Assembly: GCA_016789295.1 (NCBI GenBank) | Contig: JAEUQL010000006.1 | Coordinates: forward strand, 1-23,062 | Direction: 5' to 3' | DNA from: Blastocatellia bacterium | Lineage (GTDB): Bacteria; Acidobacteriota; Blastocatellia; Chloracidobacteriales; JADJPF01 | DNA length: 23,062 nt | In this document: positions 7,627-14,266 of the stretch, one piece after another | Layout of the letters: the number at the start of each line of letters is the position of its first letter | Position numbering within the stretch: the first letter of the stretch is position 1 | Notes under the pieces: model-generated | Told to the model about the DNA's origin: nothing | Database searches by the model: none | Seen by the model: the letters and a program-made list of their open reading frames with translations, nothing else | Translations under genes and position numbers: made by a program

Positions 7627-9405
7627 CTACATATTTCTTTTCACTATCATTATAGTCATATCATCGACTGGTGGGGTCTGACCTACAAACTGTGTTAAAG
7701 CTTCATCTATTTTATCTCTAATTTGAGAAGCCGTTCTGTTGTGATATTTCTTGACAACTTCTACAAGCCTGTTGTCGCCAAAATCTTGATCGGCTTCATT
7801 GACACTGTCGCTGATACCATCGCTATAGATCAAAAGTACATCCCCAGGCTGCAAGTGGACAGAACCTGAGTCATAGGTGATCTCATCAACTATTCCAACA
7901 GGAAGTCCTCCTGTCTCTAGACGTAGCACACTATTATCAGCACAGACCAATATTGGAGGATTATGGCCTGCATTTGAGTAAGAAAGTTTTCCAGTCTTTA
8001 TATCTAACTCGGCGCAAAATAGTGTAAGAAACTTATTTTCTGGTGAGCTTGCAAATATGTAGTTATTTACTTCTGTAACAATCTCTGCTGCACCAAGGCC
8101 GGTCTGAGCTTGCGCACGAAGAGCCGCGTGAAGACTTGACATTAGTAATGCTGCACCCATACCTTTCCCTGCAACATCGCCAAGAGCAAGCAAAAGATTA
8201 CCATTTCTTCGCTGTATGAAGTCATAGTAATCACCTCCTATCTCTCTACAAGGAAAGCTAATTCCTATCATGTCATAGCCGTTAATTGTTGGTGGAGAGA
8301 CTGGGTGCAAACGTAGCTGAATCTCGCTTGCTACTTTCAACTCTTCTTCCATTCTTCGCTTCTCGATCCGTTCCTCTAGTAACCTGGCATTTTCTATTTT
8401 TATAGCAGCTACAGAAGCTATTGCAGTAAGCACTAGTAGGTCATCTTCGGTAAAGCGATTCGTAGCATACGGATTATCGACATAGATCATTCCTAGCACT
8501 TCATCTTCGACTGCCAGAGGTACAGCCATAATGGAACGTACATTGCTGATCATTATCGAGTGTCTATCCTGAAAGCGTGGATCGTGCATCGCATCAGACG
8601 TTAATATAGAAGTACCTTCTGTTATCACTTTTTCTGAAATCGAACGACTAATTTTTATCTCTTCTCCTGTCAATTCTTTTGTCAGGTTGCGAGCAACTTT
8701 ACAGACCAGTTCACTGGGCTTGAGCTGTCCATGCTGCTTCTGCCTAGAATCCTTTTTATATGTCCAGTTGTTAGCTAAGAAAAGAAAGCCGCGCTCTACA
8801 GGAATAGCGTCAAAGACTAGATCCATCACTAGTCGTAGAGTGTCGTCCAAAGAAGAGTCAGAAAGAAGTGTAACTCCTACTTTACTTACTACTGCAAGCA
8901 AGTCTCGACGGCGCGAGACTTTTTCTGAGCTTACCGGTGCCGAAATAATCGTTTGCGCCATCACGTATCCAGAGGATTTAGCCTGAGAGTTACCTGCTAC
9001 TTCTTCAATTACAGAAAAGATGTCGGAGTTGCGTTTGTTTGAGCTTATGGTCAACTCAGCTTCTGACTGAAGTTTTTCATCAAAGAGCATTATTTCGTTA
9101 GAAGAACTCGATATGGCATCTTCTATAAGGCTGATCTTTGTCTCTCCTATCTGAATCAAGTCACCGATGTTTAGAGTAATGGTTCCAGTAACTTTACTGC
9201 CATTACAAAAAGTTCCATTAGCACTTCCTAAATCTGTCAGATAGTGCATATTTGCATCACGGCGCACTTCTGCGTGAAGGCGTGAAGCAAATGGATCATT
9301 TATACAGATGTCGTTTCGAGAAGATCGGCCTATGGAAGTTTTGACTTTAACAAGTTTGACTTCTCGCCCTTCTCCATCGGGCAGTTTCAATAGTAACCTT
9401 GGCAT
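7627..9405 (-). CDS. FHA-GAF-SpoIIE (PP2C-type) Ser/Thr phosphatase
   Basis: The 592-residue cytoplasmic regulator has three parts. An N-terminal FHA domain (about 1-95) carries SIGRSSRND at 24-32, SRLHAEV at 41-47 and GSANGT at 60-65, and should bind phosphothreonine peptides. A GAF domain (about 165-340) follows, then a helical linker. The C-terminal SpoIIE/RsbU-type PP2C domain (about 360-592) keeps its acidic metal ligands: D392 (GGDYYD), D410 (GDVAGKG), D529 (YSDG) and D581/D582 (DDMT). RsbU-type enzymes usually dephosphorylate anti-sigma antagonists with STAS domains; none is in the window. The ATG at 9405 has GGTG 5 nt upstream. It is the last gene of the operon beginning at 12834, 25 nt after its neighbour. 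The FHA domain suggests recruitment to targets phosphorylated by the kinases encoded nearby. Confidence 0.88.
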   Translation of the reverse strand: MPRLLLKLPDGEGREVKLVKVKTSIGRSSRNDICINDPFASRLHAEVRRDANMHYLTDLGSANGTFCNGSKVTGTITLNIGDLIQIGETKISLIEDAISSSSNEIMLFDEKLQSEAELTISSNKRNSDIFSVIEEVAGNSQAKSSGYVMAQTIISAPVSSEKVSRRRDLLAVVSKVGVTLLSDSSLDDTLRLVMDLVFDAIPVERGFLFLANNWTYKKDSRQKQHGQLKPSELVCKVARNLTKELTGEEIKISRSISEKVITEGTSILTSDAMHDPRFQDRHSIMISNVRSIMAVPLAVEDEVLGMIYVDNPYATNRFTEDDLLVLTAIASVAAIKIENARLLEERIEKRRMEEELKVASEIQLRLHPVSPPTINGYDMIGISFPCREIGGDYYDFIQRRNGNLLLALGDVAGKGMGAALLMSSLHAALRAQAQTGLGAAEIVTEVNNYIFASSPENKFLTLFCAELDIKTGKLSYSNAGHNPPILVCADNSVLRLETGGLPVGIVDEITYDSGSVHLQPGDVLLIYSDGISDSVNEADQDFGDNRLVEVVKKYHNRTASQIRDKIDEALTQFVGQTPPVDDMTIMIVKRNM

Positions 9406-9430
9406 ATTTTCACCAGGTAAGTTTCGATAT

Positions 9431-10660
9431 CTATTTCTTCAATTTTTTAGCAAGTCTTTTAACGTGTTGTTGAGCTTGACTACTGTACGTCCCAGACTGG
9501 CAACGGCTGTAAGCATCATATGCACCTTGTATATCACCAGACTTTTCTAAAGAAAGTCCTATCAAGTAATGAATACTCTGATTTTCAGGCTGTTGCTGCA
9601 GTGCTGCTCGGTACTCTCTTAAAGCACCCTGATAATCGCCCAAATTGTGCATCTTCTGTCCATTCTCTATTCTCTGTGTAGCAGTAACTCTTGGCTCAAC
9701 TGTACGAACCGGCTCTGGTTTTGGTGGCTCAACCTTTGGAGTTTCTGGTACAGACTCTTCAACAGGCTGTGGTTTGACTGCAACCTGATTCTGCTGGGCT
9801 TTTGCTTCCAATTCTCGTTTCTTATCCAGGTTTTTCTGTGAACTAAGCTTTGCTAACTCCTGATTGGCACTATTTAAGATTTTGCGTAGTTCTGCATCCT
9901 CTTCTTTGCTCAGAGCTTTGTTAGCAATCTCAACTACTTTGTCATACTGCTTTAACTGCTCATAAGCTTTTGCAAGTGGTTTATATGCTTGCAGATAGTT
10001 CTGGTCTAGCTCTATAGCCTTCGCGTAATTTTCCGTTGCATCTTTGTAGCGAGTTGATTGAACAAGTATATCGCCTTTCAATTTGTAAGATTGAGGCATT
10101 GATGGATCGAGTTCAATAGCTTTTTCTATGCTTTCAAGAGCTTTATTAAGATTGCCAGAAGCCAAGTCGTTCAATGCTGCATCGCTCAACTCTTTGACTG
10201 TTGGTGGCTGAACTGGTTCTGTACTCTTTTCTTCTTCTATGGGTTTTTCGGGTTCTGTTGCCAAAGCAGGTCTGGCAGGTTGAAATATCCGATCTTTGAA
10301 AATATATCCCAAAACTAACCCAACACCAAGAACCAAAACAAAGAGCACTGAAAGAATGGTAGCCATCACAAAATAACGTTTCTGGCGTCTTCCCAAAAGA
10401 CCAGTCTTCTGGCTCCTGAGAGTATCTGATGGGCTTTGTGAAGAGCTATGTTCAATAGGAACCGTTCTTTGAACAGCAGCAATTTCAGGTAGTGTAGTAG
10501 TGGTCAGTTTTGAAGGTGTTGGTTTTACACCTTCTTGACCCATTACCTTGGTAGTGGCTTCACTCCAGACCCCTGATGTTGCTGTAGGTGTTGCGCACTG
10601 TCGGCAGAAATTTGAATCTGGTTCTAAGAGAAGCCCACAATTTGCACATACTCTTTGCAT
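9431..10660 (-). CDS. Zinc ribbon, single-pass membrane, TPR repeat protein
   Basis: The 409 residues comprise a double-CxxC zinc ribbon (C5, C8, C19, C22), a Ser/Thr-rich linker and one strong transmembrane helix (about 96-118). Next come a Pro/Glu-rich spacer (129-153), a first TPR block (about 155-262; NKALESIEKAIELDPS, then YKDATENYAKAIELDQ), a charged coiled segment (265-290) and a Pro-rich region. A second TPR block (about 330-400) ends in a basic KRLAKKLKK tail. The ribbon faces the cytoplasm and the TPRs most likely the periplasm, giving a scaffold that bridges the membrane. No enzymatic motif is seen. It lies third in the kinase operon, 36 nt after the RDD gene and 25 nt before the SpoIIE phosphatase gene. 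The ATG at 10660 has a GGGG-type ribosome binding site. Its specific function is unknown. Confidence 0.8.
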   Translation of the reverse strand: MQRVCANCGLLLEPDSNFCRQCATPTATSGVWSEATTKVMGQEGVKPTPSKLTTTTLPEIAAVQRTVPIEHSSSQSPSDTLRSQKTGLLGRRQKRYFVMATILSVLFVLVLGVGLVLGYIFKDRIFQPARPALATEPEKPIEEEKSTEPVQPPTVKELSDAALNDLASGNLNKALESIEKAIELDPSMPQSYKLKGDILVQSTRYKDATENYAKAIELDQNYLQAYKPLAKAYEQLKQYDKVVEIANKALSKEEDAELRKILNSANQELAKLSSQKNLDKKRELEAKAQQNQVAVKPQPVEESVPETPKVEPPKPEPVRTVEPRVTATQRIENGQKMHNLGDYQGALREYRAALQQQPENQSIHYLIGLSLEKSGDIQGAYDAYSRCQSGTYSSQAQQHVKRLAKKLKK

Positions 10661-10696
10661 TGGCTTACTTACCCCTTTTCTAAAATTGGCCGATAG

Positions 10697-11461
10697 CTAC
10701 CATTTTAAGCTCTTTTTCACTACTAATGTGCGGGCGATCTTGTCGTGCCAACCTTGTTGTTTGCGATCCCAAAGTAACCAAAGGAATCCAAGTGCAAAAA
10801 CTAGTAGCGATATTGGATAGCCAAACAGATGTCTTATAAGCACCTGTTTGAATGTTACACGCTTTTGGTCTGAACCAACAATCTGTATGCCTATCATCTT
10901 TTTCCCTAATGTCTGTCCAGTTAACCCAGCTATTAGGAAGAGATTTATAACATAAAAAACTAGAGAAAATAAGAAGCCACCAAGTTGAACAGTTCTTGCT
11001 AGCTGTTGTGGAAGACTACTAGCAATTACAGCCGACACAAGAATTATGAGCATTACTGCTAGAAGATCTAGCATAAACGCACCAACACGCAAGTTGAAGC
11101 CTGCTTGCTGAAACATGCCAACAATGGCGTGTGTAGCTGGAGCAAGAGGCTGACTCTGGTCTATCTGGTTGGCTCGTGCACTATTGTAGCTTCTGAGCAG
11201 AGCAGGCTCTGTTTTTGCAGTTGGTGGATGAGACAAATCTGGACTTTTACCACTTCTACTATCCATATCCAACAACTTAACTTTATCAGCCACACGTTCT
11301 GTTTTAGGTATAGAAATTTCATCTCTTCTATTGATCCGTTCACCTGCAGTAGTGTTGGCATAATTGACTGTAGGCGCGATGGCAATTGGAGTTCCGCACA
11401 TGCGACAGAATTTGGATCGTGTCTGCAACTCTGTATTACAGTTTTGGCAGTAGTTTGCCAT
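10697..11461 (-). CDS. Zinc ribbon-RDD family membrane protein
   Basis: The ATG at 11461 is preferred over a TTG two codons upstream (11467) because it sits 8 nt after AGG. The product then starts MANYCQNC, with the ribbon cysteines C5, C8, C19, C22 spaced exactly as in the neighbouring TPR protein. A polar linker follows, then an RDD domain (from about residue 120) with its signature: FNLRVGAFMLDLLAVML (the R...D pair), a second helix, GQTLGKKMIGIQIV, and a third helix ending in LLWDRKQQGWHDKIARTLVV. RDD proteins are small membrane proteins of uncertain, perhaps transport, function. The gene lies 17 nt after the kinase gene and 36 nt before the TPR gene, so it is co-transcribed with them. 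The zinc-ribbon fusion may tether it to the other ribbon proteins of this locus (inference). Confidence 0.83.
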   Translation of the reverse strand: MANYCQNCNTELQTRSKFCRMCGTPIAIAPTVNYANTTAGERINRRDEISIPKTERVADKVKLLDMDSRSGKSPDLSHPPTAKTEPALLRSYNSARANQIDQSQPLAPATHAIVGMFQQAGFNLRVGAFMLDLLAVMLIILVSAVIASSLPQQLARTVQLGGFLFSLVFYVINLFLIAGLTGQTLGKKMIGIQIVGSDQKRVTFKQVLIRHLFGYPISLLVFALGFLWLLWDRKQQGWHDKIARTLVVKKSLKW

Positions 11462-11478
11462 ACTCAAAACCTATATGC

Positions 11479-12834
11479 CTATCCAACAACAAATTTCAGT
11501 ACTGTCTCTCCAAGTTTCAATTCATCTCCATTTTGAAGCACACGAGGTTGTTTTGGAAAGAGTTTGAAACGTCCATTTACTACAGTTCCATTGACACTAG
11601 AGAGATCTTCAACCAGAAACTGTCCTCCTTCTCTATAGACACGTGCATGGCGACGGGAAACCTTGGTCTCTGGATCATAAGAAGAGAGATCAACTTCTGG
11701 AAAGATTCCAGTGTGTGGATCGACTCTACCTATTAAGTTTGTATCTTTGTCCAAAATAAAAGATGTAGCACTATCATTGCCACCTACAAGCACAAGTTTT
11801 GCTGTAACACCTCGAACAATATCGGGAGCAGATGGAAGTGGCTGCCGAGCACCACAGTGTGCACAAAACATATCATCGGTTGCTATTCTTTGACCACAAT
11901 TGCCACAAAATACCTGCCCAAAAGGCATCGACACAGGGGAATCGATTCTTCTGTTGTTAACAGCTCCGCTATCGAGCAGCTTGAGGTGTTCTTCTAAAGC
12001 TCTCTTCATGTCAAGTGCAGAAGCAAACCTCTTTGAAGGACTATGCTCTACAGCTTTACAGATAATCTCATCCATACGAACCGAGATAGAAGAATTTATC
12101 TGTCTAGGTCTTGGGTACTTATTAAAGTCAAATATAAGAAGTGGGTTGTCTTGTGGATCTGCTCCTGTCAATAAATGGAACATTGTTGCTCCAAGGCTAT
12201 ATATATCTGAGCGAGACTCTACCTTTCCAGAGAAAAGTTCTGGAGGAGCATATCCCATAGTTCCTATTGCAGTAACACCTTTCTGTGTAGGAGCGACAAA
12301 TCTAGCAATACCAAAATCTACAAGCATTACCCGGTTGGTCTTGTCATCAATCATCAAGTTTGCTGGCTTGAGGTCTCTATAGATTATTGGTGGGTTTTGC
12401 AAGTGTATGTAACTGAGAACATCGCATATCTGCGCTCCCCATTCTGCTACTGTTCGTTCGTCGAGGTAGCCTTTTGGAGCACTTTTGAGTCTACCGGCTA
12501 GATCTCCACCGCCTATAAACTTCATCACCAAGTAGTAGCGACCTTCAGCAATAAAGTAGTCATAGATGGTTGGAATTGATGGGTGTTCAAGGCTTGCAAG
12601 CAGTTGTGCTTCTCTTTCAAAGTCTTCAACAGCTTTTTTGCGCTGGCCTTCATCGGAAAACATCTCTATCATCTCTTTAACGGCACGCAAAACATCTGCA
12701 AGACGTTTGTCACGCGCCATGTAGACGTTACCCATTCCTCCACCACCAACACGTTTTACAATCTGATAGCGGTCATACAGCAATGAGCCTGGCTCAAGTT
12801 GAGCATTTGGATTTCGTGGTCTGTTCTTTGACAT
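11479..12834 (-). CDS. Ser/Thr protein kinase-zinc ribbon-FHA protein
   Basis: A 451-residue, apparently soluble kinase. The kinase domain (about 20-285) has a glycine loop (VGGGGMGNVY, 29-38), ATP lysine K53, helix-C E75, a catalytic loop YRDLKPAN (Y152, D154, K156, N159), DFG at D173-G175 and PPELF for the APE motif, so it should be active; the usual His of HRD is Tyr. A double-CxxC ribbon (CGNCG...CAHCG, about 309-330) and a C-terminal FHA domain (about 340-451; LIGRVD, SRRHARV, SSVNGT) follow. This FHA has the long GIFPEVDL insertion also seen in the FHA gene at 13029-13769. It is the first gene of a four-gene operon; ATG 12834 is preceded by GAGGAG. The FHA may bind its own autophosphorylated activation loop or that of partners. 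Confidence 0.92.
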   Translation of the reverse strand: MSKNRPRNPNAQLEPGSLLYDRYQIVKRVGGGGMGNVYMARDKRLADVLRAVKEMIEMFSDEGQRKKAVEDFEREAQLLASLEHPSIPTIYDYFIAEGRYYLVMKFIGGGDLAGRLKSAPKGYLDERTVAEWGAQICDVLSYIHLQNPPIIYRDLKPANLMIDDKTNRVMLVDFGIARFVAPTQKGVTAIGTMGYAPPELFSGKVESRSDIYSLGATMFHLLTGADPQDNPLLIFDFNKYPRPRQINSSISVRMDEIICKAVEHSPSKRFASALDMKRALEEHLKLLDSGAVNNRRIDSPVSMPFGQVFCGNCGQRIATDDMFCAHCGARQPLPSAPDIVRGVTAKLVLVGGNDSATSFILDKDTNLIGRVDPHTGIFPEVDLSSYDPETKVSRRHARVYREGGQFLVEDLSSVNGTVVNGRFKLFPKQPRVLQNGDELKLGETVLKFVVG

Positions 12835-12991
12835 ACTCTCCTCGGCAAGCCATCACTCTGCCCACTTTCAAACTCCCTCAGAAGGTACAAAATGTTGTAG
12901 TAGAGTCAAATGGAAAGAGTTCCATTAAACATACTTCTGTTAGTATCTTCTGAAACCTTTGGTCTTGTGAATTCTAGAATCTAGAAGAGAA

Positions 12992-13025
12992 GGGGCAACT
13001 AGCCTGTCAAGCAAGTTGCTACCCC
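12992..13025 (-). terminator. Probable terminator after the zinc ribbon-FHA gene
   Basis: Just after the stop at 13029, the minus-strand transcript can form a GGGG/CCCC plus AGTTG-type stem (13014-13025 with 12992-13000, small bulge, 13-nt loop). A pyrimidine-rich CTTCTCTTC follows. The stem is good but the T-run is impure, so termination is likely but not certain. Confidence 0.5.
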
Positions 13026-13028
13026 AAG

Positions 13029-13769
13029 CTACTCTACGACAAATTTCAGAAATGTCTTCCCAACTATTATCTCATCACCATTGTTTAGCGGATGTCTGTT
13101 TCCTGGAAGTAATCTACGGCCACGATTTATGAAAGTCCCGTTTGTACTTCCAAGATCTTCTATTAAGTACTGACCATTCTGGTGAATGATCCTTGCGTGG
13201 CGGCGCGACACTTTGGCTTCTGGATCGTCTTGATCCAGATCTACATCTGGAAAGATACCTCCATCTGCATCCCAGCGACCTATGTTGGATTCGCTATCGG
13301 TCAGCGCAAACTCTTTTCCAACCGTGCCTCCTCTTTGAATCACCAACTTAGCCTTATGTTGCACCCTGCTGCCCTGTCCGCCAAGGTTGGCTTGTACTGG
13401 TTGTGCAGTAGGTGCAGATACAGGTTCAGACCTAGTTGGGGATGGCGGAATACTTTGAGCACTTTGTGGCATGTAGGAAGGTGGCGGTGGAGTAGCCACA
13501 GGCTTTGGCATGCCAGCCATTGCAGCAAATGGTGGAGCAGGTTGGTCTGGCGACATGTAATTCGGCTGTGCAGGATTTGTAGGCTGCGAATTTCCTGGCG
13601 GTACCGGAGGCGCAGAATGTCTTGCTAATGGAGATATGGGTGGTGCAGGGTTAATAATCTGTGGCCCACCTAGAGGTGATCCTGCTGAAGCCGAAAGCTT
13701 CATTCCGCATTCATCGCAGTACTCTGAACCATCCAGGTTATCTGTCCCACAATTGTTGCATCGAATCAT
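13029..13769 (-). CDS. Zinc ribbon-proline-rich-FHA adaptor protein
   Basis: The 246 residues comprise an N-terminal double-CxxC ribbon (C4, C7, C18, C21), a long Pro/Ala/Ser-rich disordered linker (about 28-130, with short PPxP motifs) and a C-terminal FHA domain (about 140-246). FHA phosphopeptide-binding residues are present: G164-R165, S188-R189-R190-H191 and N210-G211-T212. The domain closely parallels that of the kinase at 11479-12834, including the GIFPDVDL insertion, SRRHAR and LKFVV ending, which points to duplication. No catalytic domain is present, so an adaptor that brings phosphorylated partners together is the likely role. The ATG at 13769 has GGAGG 7 nt upstream. The gene ends with TAG and appears to be a separate transcription unit with its own promoter (13808-13837) and terminator. 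Confidence 0.88.
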   Translation of the reverse strand: MIRCNNCGTDNLDGSEYCDECGMKLSASAGSPLGGPQIINPAPPISPLARHSAPPVPPGNSQPTNPAQPNYMSPDQPAPPFAAMAGMPKPVATPPPPSYMPQSAQSIPPSPTRSEPVSAPTAQPVQANLGGQGSRVQHKAKLVIQRGGTVGKEFALTDSESNIGRWDADGGIFPDVDLDQDDPEAKVSRRHARIIHQNGQYLIEDLGSTNGTFINRGRRLLPGNRHPLNNGDEIIVGKTFLKFVVE

Positions 13770-13807
13770 CTTAATGCCTCCTGCAATCAGTTGCTACAGC
13801 GTTGAAA

Positions 13808-13837
13808 ATTATAGAATAACTTTCTTTTTACTGAAAC
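13808..13837 (-). promoter_or_regulatory. Promoter of the zinc ribbon-FHA gene
   Basis: A perfect minus-strand TATAAT -10 box lies at 13813-13808. The -35 region is weak: TTTCAG at 17-nt or GTTTCA at 18-nt spacing, 13831-13837. Transcription would start near 13801, about 30 nt before the ATG. Confidence 0.5.
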
Positions 13838-14108
13838 CTTAAGAGCTAAAAATTTAATGGTACTAATTCAACCTACCACCAACTAACAGTCGCAACTTTT
13901 CAAGCTTGTCATCTGCTTTGAGACCAAATTTTTAGGGGAACTGCCCGAAACAGATACAACATCTTCCCCACTACAGCAGGGATCTCCTATGAAACTCGTA
14001 TGAAGCAGAGGTTTGCTGCTTGCTTAACGCCAAGTCAAGATTTGCAAAGCTTTTAATCGCTCACCCTCGCAGTAGAGTTTGGGGCTGTGAACCTCTTGGT
14101 CATAAAAG

Positions 14109-14160
14109 GCTAAGCTGGCAGGTCAGCTAGACTGTCTCAAGACAGGGCTTACACCTTAGC
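14109..14160. ncRNA. Candidate structured RNA element, three-way junction
   Basis: GCTAAG (14109-14114) pairs with CTTAGC (14155-14160). Inside, AGCTG (14113-14117) can pair with CAGCT (14124-14128), although two bases compete with the outer stem, and CTGTC-TCAA-GACAG (14132-14145) forms a tight tetraloop hairpin. The strand cannot be decided, since the pairing is symmetric. It matches no family I recognise, and the individual stems are short enough that chance cannot be excluded. Confidence 0.25.
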
Positions 14161-14266
14161 AGTTCGCACTCGTAAGAAAAGGGTTCAAGTTGCCTTCCCT
14201 ATAATAATAATCTCCTGCTTTTTCAGCAACAGAATTAAAGACAATAGTAGCCACTTCTGCGCAGCA

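Larger units (their letters stand above)
13770..14266. other. Non-coding region with several hairpins
   Basis: These 497 bp separate the zinc ribbon-FHA gene from the end of the PP2C fusion gene. Apart from the FHA promoter, they hold an AAGCAG-loop-CTGCTT hairpin (14003-14021) and a nested structure at 14109-14160. No tRNA, tmRNA, SRP RNA or RNase P signature was recognised, and no open frame looks coding. Confidence 0.5.

Noticed and set aside
13182..13628. 148-codon plus-strand frame opposite the FHA gene
   Set aside because: The Cys/Trp/Arg-rich composition is the mirror of the Pro-rich linker coding strand; it is a shadow of the real gene.
4497..14258. Shared 12-mer GTAGCCACTTCT near 4497-4508 (minus) and 14247-14258 (plus) as a dispersed repeat
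   Set aside because: Matches of 12 bases are expected by chance in 23 kb on two strands, and the flanks do not match.
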